Source of the DNA: Acidobacteriaceae bacterium
Lineage (GTDB): Bacteria; Acidobacteriota; Terriglobia; Terriglobales; Acidobacteriaceae
NCBI GenBank assembly: GCA_003165855.1
Contig: PMXH01000319.1
Span: 1,571-9,067, forward strand
DNA length: 7,497 bases
Reading direction: 5' to 3'
Positions 1 to 4,643 of the stretch are shown here, in pieces. The position numbers and the translations under genes were made by a program. The notes beneath the pieces were generated by a model that made no database searches, was not told where the DNA came from, and was given only the letters and a program-made list of their open reading frames with translations. The number at the start of each line of letters is the position of its first letter. Position 1 is the stretch's first letter.

Positions 1-218
1 CGTTCCATGACTCCGACAAAAACGACCATCACGAGCTTTATCTAATGTGCGACGATATCGCCGCAACCTTGAAAGATCTCAAGTCGAAAAAGGTGAAGGT
101 CTCGGACGTGACCGACCAGCGCTGGGGGAAACTCGCCACCTTCACGCTTCCCGGCGGCGGCAAAGTCGGCATCTACGAGCCAAAACATCCGAGTCCCTTG
201 AAACCGGAGCGCAAGTGA
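1..218 (+). CDS. VOC (glyoxalase/bleomycin-resistance fold) family protein, C-terminal fragment
   Basis: The gene enters from the left edge. The first complete codon is at position 3, and 71 codons precede the TGA at 216-218. The visible part reads FHDSDKNDHHELYLMCDDI..., continues to LATFTLPGGGKVGIYEPKHPSP and ends in a basic tail. An ELYLMCDDI strand, an AATLKDLKSKKVKV helix and then a FTLPGGGKVGIYEPKHP strand form the second beta-alpha-beta-beta module of the vicinal oxygen chelate fold. The GIYEP glutamate sits where VOC enzymes usually place their last metal ligand. The substrate cannot be told: VOC members include glyoxalases, dioxygenases, epimerases and resistance proteins. The aminotransferase starts 35 bp downstream on the same strand, so co-transcription is possible but not shown. 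Confidence 0.75.
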   Translation, partial: FHDSDKNDHHELYLMCDDIAATLKDLKSKKVKVSDVTDQRWGKLATFTLPGGGKVGIYEPKHPSPLKPERK

Positions 219-253
219 CGAACTGGCGGCTGATAGACTGAACCTCGGCTCCG

Positions 254-1423
254 ATGTTTTCCGACCGCACCAACTGGAAGCTGACGCGCAATCGCCTGAC
301 TGAGGCGCTCGAAGAAGTACGATCGAGCGGCGGGCGCGTGCTCGATCTTACGATCTCCAATCCGACGCGGGCTGGCCTGCGCTACGACGATCACACAATC
401 CTTGAGTCGTTGGCCTCGCCGCACGCCATGGATTACGATCCGCAGCCGAAGGGTCTGCTCAGCGCGCGCGCAGCAGTTGCGGCCTACTACCAAGCCCAGC
501 ACGGCATACGCAGCCTCAATCTCGAGCGGCTGATTCTCACCACAAGCACCAGCGAAGGTTATTCCTTCGTATTCCGCCTGCTGTGCAATCCCGGCGATGA
601 GCTGCTGGTGCCGAAGCCGAGCTATCCGCTGTTTGAGTTTCTCGCCGACTTGCAGGACGTCAAGCTCGTGCCTTATCCCTTGATCTACGATCACGGCTGG
701 CAGATGGATTTCCCGTCGCTGCAAAGCGCGGTAACGGAGCGAACGCGCGGCGTGGTCGTGGTTCATCCCAACAATCCCACGGGTTCGTATGTGCATCCGC
801 AGGAGCAGGAGGCGCTCAATTGCTTTTGCCGCGAGCATGCGCTGGCGGTCATCGCCGACGAAGTGTTTCTCGACTACGCTCACAACCGGTCCGCACAACA
901 AAGCTTCGTTGCCAACCAAGACGTGCTCAGCTTTACCCTGAGTGGGGCTTCGAAGATCTCGGCGTTGCCGCAAATGAAAGTGGCATGGATCGCGACCAGT
1001 GGTCCTGCGGAGGAAGTTGAGACGGCGCAGGCACGGCTTGAGGTAATCGCCGACACGTATCTTTCGATGAATGCGCCCATGCAGTGGGCAGTTCCGGTAT
1101 TGCTTGAGCAGCGGGAAAGCATCCAGCCGCAATTGCTGGATCGCGTCCTCGGCAATCTGGCCGAGCTTGACCATCAGCTTGCCGCGCAGAAAAGTTGTCA
1201 ACGCCTGAGTGTGGAAGGCGGATGGTACGCGGTGTTGCGCGTGCCGGTAACGCAGACTGACGAAGAGTTAGCGGTGGATCTGCTGCGCCGGAAATCGGTG
1301 CTGGTGCATCCCGGACACTTCTATGATTTCCCGAGCGATGGACACCTGGTGCTGAGCTTGATCACGCCGGAGGGTGAGTTCAAAGAGGCAGTAGGTCGGC
1401 TGCTGGAAGCCGCAGGCCAGTGA
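254..1423 (+). CDS. Pyridoxal-phosphate-dependent aminotransferase, class I/II fold
   Basis: At 389 aa this is the normal length for a fold-type I aminotransferase, a cytosolic PLP enzyme moving amino groups between an amino acid and a 2-oxo acid. Visible motifs are the N-terminal SNPTRAG (35-41), the phosphate-binding TTSTSEGY (96-103), HPNNPTG with the PLP-ring Asn174 (171-177), ADEVFLDY with Asp202 (201-208), and SGASK with the Schiff-base Lys234 (230-234). Two positions are atypical. The DxxY tyrosine is Phe205, and the C-terminal segment HLVLSLITPEGEF lacks the arginine that usually binds the substrate carboxylate (AspAT Arg386 position). The opening MFSDRTNWKLTRNRL matches what I recall of this subfamily and supports the ATG, although no clear Shine-Dalgarno precedes it. 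The gene lies 35 bp after the VOC gene. Its stop codon merges into a repeat tract. Substrate is not assignable. Confidence 0.9.
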   Translation: MFSDRTNWKLTRNRLTEALEEVRSSGGRVLDLTISNPTRAGLRYDDHTILESLASPHAMDYDPQPKGLLSARAAVAAYYQAQHGIRSLNLERLILTTSTSEGYSFVFRLLCNPGDELLVPKPSYPLFEFLADLQDVKLVPYPLIYDHGWQMDFPSLQSAVTERTRGVVVVHPNNPTGSYVHPQEQEALNCFCREHALAVIADEVFLDYAHNRSAQQSFVANQDVLSFTLSGASKISALPQMKVAWIATSGPAEEVETAQARLEVIADTYLSMNAPMQWAVPVLLEQRESIQPQLLDRVLGNLAELDHQLAAQKSCQRLSVEGGWYAVLRVPVTQTDEELAVDLLRRKSVLVHPGHFYDFPSDGHLVLSLITPEGEFKEAVGRLLEAAGQ

Positions 1424-1480
1424 TTCGTATCGGTCATGATTCGTATTCGTCCATGATTTCTGTCAGGCCTGATCCGTATC
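1422..1480. repeat. Degenerate ~16-bp tandem repeat at the REP/RAYT left border
   Basis: Four consecutive units begin at 1422, 1438, 1455 and 1471 with GATTCGTATC, GATTCGTATT, GATTTCTGTC and GATCCGTATC. Each is followed by a six- or seven-base spacer resembling GGTCAT, giving periods of 16, 17 and 16 bp. The first unit overlaps the aminotransferase TGA. The last unit is the outer box of the left REP. The reverse complement GATACGAATC occurs once at the other end of the element (2076-2085). It may be repeated remnants of transposon termini or slippage products. Confidence 0.6.
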
Positions 1481-1535
1481 AGGGCATGGCTTTAGCCATG
1501 CCGATGAGGCCAAGCGAAGAGATGGGCTTCAGCCC
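1471..1535. repeat. Left REP pair (two hairpins)
   Basis: Outer hairpin: GGCATGGC (1483-1490), loop TTTA (1491-1494), GCCATGCC (1495-1502), a perfect 8-bp stem. Inner hairpin: GGGC (1524-1527), loop TTCA, GCCC (1532-1535). Both lie inside the 3' end of the transposase gene. They therefore encode its last residues (QGLKPISS and GMAKAMP), and the outer box supplies its TGA stop. Confidence 0.8.
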
Positions 1536-2012
1536 CTGCGGCGCCGGATCAAGCTCAAATCCTGGATGGGCCGAGGAGTAAGGATACTGCTCCGCCTCCG
1601 CAACAAGATGTCGAGCGACGGGATTGTTCCGGATGTATTGTTCGGTTCGTAGGAATGCGTCGGGATCGAGAATGCGAACCTCCGAGAAGCCCTCTTGCCA
1701 GACCGGCGCACTAAATCCGAGTTCTCGTCCCGCCCGGAATGCAAAGCCGCCTTTGATGAATTGCACGGCCCGCTCGATCGTGATTTCACAGTCAACTGTG
1801 AGTAGAACATGGAAGTGATCCGGCATGACCACGAACTCGTGCAGTCGGAATTTCTTCTGGGCGCGATAGTCGTAGAGCACCCGCACGAATAACCCAGCCG
1901 AGCGATCCGACTGAAGAAGATTCCGCTTGCCGCAGATCGACGACGTGGTGAAGAATGTGCGCGCCCAAGCAATAGCGCGATTCGGGTCTGCATGACGAAC
2001 TGGAATGGCCAT
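1479..2012 (-). CDS. REP-associated tyrosine transposase (RAYT), Y1/HUH family
   Basis: This is a 177-aa single-domain HUH endonuclease of the TnpA_REP (Y1_Tnp) type, which nicks and rejoins single-stranded DNA at REP hairpins. With the ATG at 2012 the protein begins MAIPVRHADPNR, a start I recognise from acidobacterial RAYTs. The metal-binding motif is MPDHFHVLL with His66 and His68. The nucleophile is most likely Tyr126 in EQYIRNNPV, and the flanking WQEGFSE and VARHLV segments are typical. The frame is open upstream to 2204, but that extension only translates the right REP pair and spacer, so I reject it. No stop or frameshift interrupts the motifs, so the enzyme looks intact. A purine-rich AGGAG lies 20 nt before the start, with an inner REP hairpin between them, so binding of the transposase to its own leader could affect translation (inference). 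Confidence 0.88.
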   Translation of the reverse strand: MAIPVRHADPNRAIAWARTFFTTSSICGKRNLLQSDRSAGLFVRVLYDYRAQKKFRLHEFVVMPDHFHVLLTVDCEITIERAVQFIKGGFAFRAGRELGFSAPVWQEGFSEVRILDPDAFLRTEQYIRNNPVARHLVAEAEQYPYSSAHPGFELDPAPQGLKPISSLGLIGMAKAMP

Positions 2013-2017
2013 ACGGC

Positions 2018-2085
2018 AGCGGCTGAAGCCCGCTCCTCTCTTGTGTGCATTGCGGCACGGCTGAAGCCGTGCCCTGATACGAATC
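2018..2085. repeat. Right REP pair (two hairpins, inverted relative to the left pair)
   Basis: Inner hairpin: AGCGGC (2018-2023), loop TGAA, GCC plus a bulged C plus GCT (2028-2034). Outer hairpin: GGCACGGC (2054-2061), loop TGAA (2062-2065), GCCGTGCC (2066-2073), a perfect 8-bp stem, followed by the outer box ending at 2085. Against the left outer hairpin, one T-A pair is replaced by C-G on both arms. The pair lies directly upstream of the transposase start. Confidence 0.8.
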
Positions 2086-2111
2086 TCTATATCGGAAGAT
2101 GTGGGATTCGA

Positions 2112-2127
2112 TGTGACAGATGTCACA
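2112..2127. promoter_or_regulatory. CRP/FNR-type palindrome (TGTGA-N6-TCACA)
   Basis: The sequence TGTGACAGATGTCACA is a perfect dyad with six-base arms. It fits the Escherichia coli CRP consensus TGTGA-N6-TCACA at all ten conserved positions. It lies 100 bp upstream of the transposase start and about 90 bp beyond the stop of the metallo-hydrolase. No matching -10/-35 pair is evident nearby, so the regulated promoter, if any, is unknown. CRP/FNR-family regulators are common in bacteria including Acidobacteriota. Whether one binds here is inference, and chance is possible. Confidence 0.35.
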
Positions 2128-2156
2128 ACAAGGGCTGGAAACTCTTTACGCGTGTC

Positions 2157-2192
2157 AAAACGGGAGACAGAATTCAAATTCTGGATGTCTCC
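2157..2192 (-). terminator. Candidate intrinsic terminator of the metallo-hydrolase gene
   Basis: Arms GGAGAC (2163-2168) and GTCTCC (2187-2192) enclose a second dyad, AGAATT (2169-2174) with AATTCT (2177-2182), and a four-base bulge GGAT on one side. Read on the minus strand, the stem is followed by CG and then TTTT (2160-2157). It starts about 26 nt after the hydrolase stop at 2218. The U-tract is short, so termination may be weak. The CAGAATTC motif could instead belong to an intergenic repeat family. Confidence 0.42.
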
Positions 2193-2217
2193 GGCGTTAG
2201 TCATCGATCAACGCTCT

Positions 2218-2850
2218 CTATCGCTTCACCAGAAACGGATTGCTTTCCCGTTCTTCCCCGATGGTGGTCAGCGGGCCGTGGCCGGGGACGACTGTGGTGT
2301 CGTCGGGCAATGCAAGCACAGTGCCATGCAGGGACTGCAGGATCTTCTGCATCGAGCCGCCGGGCAAGTCGGTGCGGCCGATGGAGCCGGCGAAGAGCGT
2401 GTCGCCCGCGATCAGCGTTTTCTCGGCAGGGAAGTAGAGGCAGATGCTGCCTTCGGTGTGGCCCGGGGTGTGGAGCACGCTGGCGGTGTGCGCTCCAGCC
2501 TTTACCGTATCGCCGGTGCTGACACTTTGGTCAATCTCAACTGCGCCCGGCGCTGCCATGCCGATCCAGGCAGCCTGCACGTCGAGCATTTTGAGCAGGG
2601 CATAATCGTTCTGGTTGAGCAGGATGGGCGCTCCGGTGGCGGCGCGCAGCTTCATCGCGCCTCCCACGTGATCGATGTGGGCGTGGGTGATGACGATTTG
2701 CTTGACTTGCAGGTTATGCTTGCGCAGGAGCGCGAGGATGTCCTCAATGTCATCGCCGGGGTCGATGACCATGGCTTCGCGCGTGGCCTCGTCGCCGATG
2801 ATCGAGCAGTTGCACTGCAGCGGACCGACGGGGAAGATTTCGTGGATCAT
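2218..2850 (-). CDS. MBL-fold metallo-hydrolase (glyoxalase II-like, YcbL-type)
   Basis: This 210-aa cytosolic protein carries the complete metallo-beta-lactamase-fold metal site. It has THAHIDHVGG (His56, His58, Asp60, His61), TPGHTEGS (His131), AGDTLFAGSIGRTD (bridging Asp150) and PGHGPLTTIGEE (His191). The short length, the opening IFPVGPLQCNCSIIGD and the GDTLFAGSIGRTDLPGG signature fit the compact YcbL-like glyoxalase II branch, which binds two metals and hydrolyses thioesters such as S-lactoylglutathione. Full-length glyoxalase II has an extra C-terminal helical domain that is absent here. The physiological substrate is therefore uncertain, particularly if the host lacks glutathione. 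The ATG at 2850 has only a weak GGA upstream, but the protein start matches the family. It stands alone, with no same-strand neighbour within 200 bp, and a terminator-like hairpin follows its stop. Confidence 0.9.
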   Translation of the reverse strand: MIHEIFPVGPLQCNCSIIGDEATREAMVIDPGDDIEDILALLRKHNLQVKQIVITHAHIDHVGGAMKLRAATGAPILLNQNDYALLKMLDVQAAWIGMAAPGAVEIDQSVSTGDTVKAGAHTASVLHTPGHTEGSICLYFPAEKTLIAGDTLFAGSIGRTDLPGGSMQKILQSLHGTVLALPDDTTVVPGHGPLTTIGEERESNPFLVKR

Positions 2851-2860
2851 GTTTCCATTG

Positions 2861-2888
2861 TAACCAGTAGCGAGTAACCAGTAGCGAG
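2861..2888. repeat. Tandem repeat, 14 bp x 2
   Basis: TAACCAGTAGCGAG occurs twice back to back (2861-2874 and 2875-2888). A decayed third unit follows (TACCTGGTACCGAG, 2889-2902). It lies just upstream of the divergent hydrolase and zinc-ribbon genes. It has the character of the low-complexity intergenic repeats I associate with Terriglobia genomes. No function is visible. Confidence 0.7.
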
Positions 2889-2937
2889 TACCTGGTACCG
2901 AGTGCCCGTGTAAGAACCGAAAAATCCAGGTTGGGAC

Positions 2938-2966
2938 TTGCTGGAAAACGCGGCTGGCGAGACAAT
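2938..2966 (+). promoter_or_regulatory. Candidate sigma70-type promoter for the zinc-ribbon gene
   Basis: A TTGCTG box (2938-2943) and a GACAAT box (2961-2966) are separated by exactly 17 bp. They match consensus at 3 of 6 and 4 of 6 positions. Transcription would start near 2973 and give a leader of about 20 nt carrying the GGAGG at 2985-2989. The position agrees with the chosen GTG start, but the boxes are weak. Confidence 0.3.
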
Positions 2967-2993
2967 ACCGCCAACGTGCTTGGGGGAGGTTCT

Positions 2994-3434
2994 GTGGCAG
3001 CTAAATACCGTCAGCATGGATATCAAGACCGCGACCGCGAGGCCAAGCCGCGCAAGGAGGCCCCGGAAAAGCCAGCTTCGGTGCCACCGTCCCGGCGCGA
3101 TTACAGCATGGGGCCGAAGCCGGTGCAGATGCCGGGAACGCGGGCCGTCTCGCGCTGCGCGCAGTGCGGTACGGTGCTGCAGGCGATTCCGCCGACCGGG
3201 CTTTGTCCCAAGTGCGGGTTCGAATTGCACTCCTGCAAACAGTGCATGTATTTCGATCCCGGAAAGCGCTTCGAGTGCATGCAGCCGGTGACCGAACGCG
3301 TAGCCAAGAAAGACGCGCGGAACGAGTGCACGTTCTATGAGCTTCGCGTCACCCGGGAAAAGGAAACATCCACTCCCGCCAGCCTGCGGCCAAGCGACGC
3401 GCGGCAGGCGTTTGAGAATCTGTTCAAAAAGTAA
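2994..3434 (+). CDS. Small eight-cysteine zinc-ribbon protein (conserved acidobacterial hypothetical)
   Basis: This 146-aa soluble protein has a basic, disordered N-terminal third (MAAKYRQHGYQDRDREAKPR, then a Pro/Lys/Glu-rich stretch to about residue 50). A cysteine-rich core follows: CAQC (55, 58), CPKC (71, 74), CKQC (81, 84), then Cys95 and Cys112. The first two CxxC pairs form a rubredoxin-like zinc ribbon (VSRCAQCGTVL...GLCPKCGFELH). The last four cysteines could hold a second metal site. The C-terminus DARQAFENLFKK looks like a short amphipathic helix. The GTG start is chosen because a strong GGAGG (2985-2989) ends 4 nt before it. An in-frame TTG at 2931 lacks such a site and lies upstream of the candidate promoter. 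I recall similar proteins only from Acidobacteriota. Its function is unknown; RNA, DNA or protein binding are all possible. Confidence 0.82.
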   Translation: MAAKYRQHGYQDRDREAKPRKEAPEKPASVPPSRRDYSMGPKPVQMPGTRAVSRCAQCGTVLQAIPPTGLCPKCGFELHSCKQCMYFDPGKRFECMQPVTERVAKKDARNECTFYELRVTREKETSTPASLRPSDARQAFENLFKK

Positions 3435-3436
3435 TC

Positions 3437-3541
3437 GAAGTCAGACCTCAGACTTCGGACGTCAGACCTCAGAATCTAGAGTGGATACGGCGTCGCCCGC
3501 TGGTTTCGCTGATGTCCGAGGTCTCCGGGCCGAAGTCGTTC
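3437..3541. repeat. ~100-bp intergenic repeat, copy A (hairpin-forming)
   Basis: It starts GAAGTCAGACCTCAGACTTC 2 nt after the zinc-ribbon stop and ends GAGGTCTCCGGGCCGAAGTC plus GTTC. By eye it aligns end to end with copy B (4543-4643) at roughly 85% identity with one short gap, in the same orientation. The arms 3458-3472 and 3509-3523 are complementary at 12 of 15 positions, so the element can fold into a long imperfect hairpin. The first half is made of GACCTCAGA-like units. Confidence 0.72.
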
Positions 3542-3640
3542 AAGAAATAGTGGCCCAGCATTGTTCGTACAGCTTCGCTCGTGTAGTGTGCATCCGACCT
3601 GTATAGGCCGAAGCAAAAGGCTGGCTTGATTGGAGCTCCC

Positions 3641-4543
3641 ATGCGCCGGGTTCTCGATTCCCTGATCGCTTTTCTCCCGCTGTTTATCCTTTGCCAAAGC
3701 GTCTTCCCTCAATCCCAGATTCCATCCCCCGATGGCCGCAAGATTCTGGTGGATAGCGTTGTCGTTTCTGGCACGCAAGCCATCGATGCGGCGGAGTTGG
3801 CTGAGATTACCGGCGCTATTACAGAATCCGAATTCAATGACGATGCCGACGAAATGGAAGAGCGAATACGCGACCAGTTTCAGGACCACGGGTACTTTCA
3901 GGCTGAGGTCCGTAAACTCGAGATCAAGGTGATCGACCCGCTCGCTTCTCCAAAGCCGGTGCGGCTGGAGGCGGATGTCAAGGAGGGGCCGCTCTGTCGG
4001 GTATCCACGATCGACTTTACGGGGAATCATCTCATCACTACAGAAGAACTGCGGGCGATGTTCCCGCTTAAAACCGGCGACGTATTTGAGAAATCAAAGA
4101 TTGCCGGAGGATTGGAAAGCATGATGAAGTCCCAGGGTTCGCATGGCCTGCTCGAGGCCTATGCAATTCCCAATACTACGTTTTCCGGTTCAACCGTCAA
4201 GTTGGACATTGAGATTCACGAAAGGCAGCAGTATCGCATGGGCAAGTTGGAAATCTTCGGACCGGCGGAGGTCGAAGAGAAGCTTCAGACACGTTGGAAG
4301 CTCGAAAGCGGAGCGGTTTTCGACCGAGGTTATATCGCCGAATTTGTCGACGAAAACAGCTCGCTTCTGCTTGCCAGTTTTGTGCTGGCGGACGGGATCA
4401 AGGTATTCAAGAACTGCAGCGATTCCACGGTTTCGGTTCACATCCACCTGGTTTCAGACGCGCAGCACGACGCGCTCGATCGCGCAAAGCCAACGGATTG
4501 CGACGATCCGGATGATCCTAAGAAAGACGAAGCGAAAAAATAG
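3641..4543 (+). CDS. Exported POTRA-domain protein without a beta-barrel
   Basis: This 300-aa protein has a signal peptide (MRRV, then the hydrophobic LIAFLPLFILCQSVF to about residue 23), so it acts in the periplasm. Three tandem POTRA-like modules follow. The first is about 35-116 (ILVDSVVVSGTQAIDAAEL...VRLEADVKEG). The second is 118-194 (VSTIDFTGNHLITTEEL...VKLDIEIHE). The third is about 198-270 (YRMGKLEIFGPAEVEEKL...). Their spacing resembles the N-terminal half of BamA/TamA. A charged tail (DCDDPDDPKKDEAKK) ends the protein, with no transmembrane beta-barrel. The cysteine at residue 18 is not in a good lipobox. The ATG at 3641 is favoured over the in-frame TTG at 3626 because TTGGAG (3630-3635) sits 5 nt upstream and the signal peptide starts cleanly. 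A role in outer-membrane protein handling is inferred from the POTRA domains only. It is flanked by two copies of a ~100-bp repeat. Confidence 0.85.
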   Translation: MRRVLDSLIAFLPLFILCQSVFPQSQIPSPDGRKILVDSVVVSGTQAIDAAELAEITGAITESEFNDDADEMEERIRDQFQDHGYFQAEVRKLEIKVIDPLASPKPVRLEADVKEGPLCRVSTIDFTGNHLITTEELRAMFPLKTGDVFEKSKIAGGLESMMKSQGSHGLLEAYAIPNTTFSGSTVKLDIEIHERQQYRMGKLEIFGPAEVEEKLQTRWKLESGAVFDRGYIAEFVDENSSLLLASFVLADGIKVFKNCSDSTVSVHIHLVSDAQHDALDRAKPTDCDDPDDPKKDEAKK

Positions 4544-4643
4544 AAGTCGGACTCCAGACTTTTGACCTCAGACCTCAGACTTCGAATACGGGCGTTGCGC
4601 GCCGGTTTTGCTGAGGTCCGAGGTCTGCGGGCCGAAGTCGTTC
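4543..4643. repeat. ~100-bp intergenic repeat, copy B (hairpin-forming; fills a convergent spacer)
   Basis: The repeat begins on the last base of the POTRA stop codon and runs to the base before the SDR stop codon, so it fills the entire spacer between the converging genes. GACCTCAGACCTCAG (4564-4578) pairs with CTGAGGTCCGAGGTC (4611-4625) at 14 of 15 positions. A smaller GGCG/CGCC hairpin (4591-4594 with 4600-4603) sits inside the loop. It could help terminate both transcripts, although there is no U-tract. Confidence 0.72.

Larger units (their letters stand above)
1471..2085 (-). mobile_element. REP/RAYT unit (transposase gene with inverted REP pairs at both ends)
   Basis: A single Y1-type transposase gene is enclosed by two pairs of imperfect-palindrome hairpins. 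Read inward from each end, the order is the same: an outer box (GATCCGTATCAGG at 1471-1483, inverted as CCTGATACGAATC at 2073-2085, 12 of 13 matching), a long 8-bp hairpin, then a shorter GGGCTTCAGCC hairpin. This is the arrangement known for REP-associated tyrosine transposases. These are related to IS200/IS605 and are usually domesticated single-copy genes that mobilise or maintain REP sequences. No target-site duplication is expected for this class, and none is obvious. Confidence 0.75.

Noticed and set aside
173..1201. Long minus-strand open frame (342 codons) opposite the aminotransferase
   Set aside because: It lies antisense to a gene with full PLP-enzyme motifs, is rich in Arg/His/Leu typical of reverse-strand frames in GC-rich DNA, and shows no recognisable domain.
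2013..2204. N-terminal extension of the RAYT to 2204
   Set aside because: The extra residues only translate the REP pair and spacer. The family start MAIPVRHADPNR is at 2012.
2101..2877. Plus-strand open frame (258 codons) opposite the metallo-hydrolase
   Set aside because: The opposite strand encodes an intact HxHxDH hydrolase. This frame has no domain character and its composition is that of an antisense shadow.
3437..3541. CRISPR-like repeat array from the recurring GACCTCAGA units
   Set aside because: Units are short, adjacent and degenerate, with no unique spacers of even length and no cas genes. It is a folded intergenic repeat.
3541..3640. Promoter for the POTRA gene around TATAGG (3602-3607)
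   Set aside because: No acceptable -35 box lies 16-18 bp upstream and the -10 match is modest, so I do not list it as a feature.
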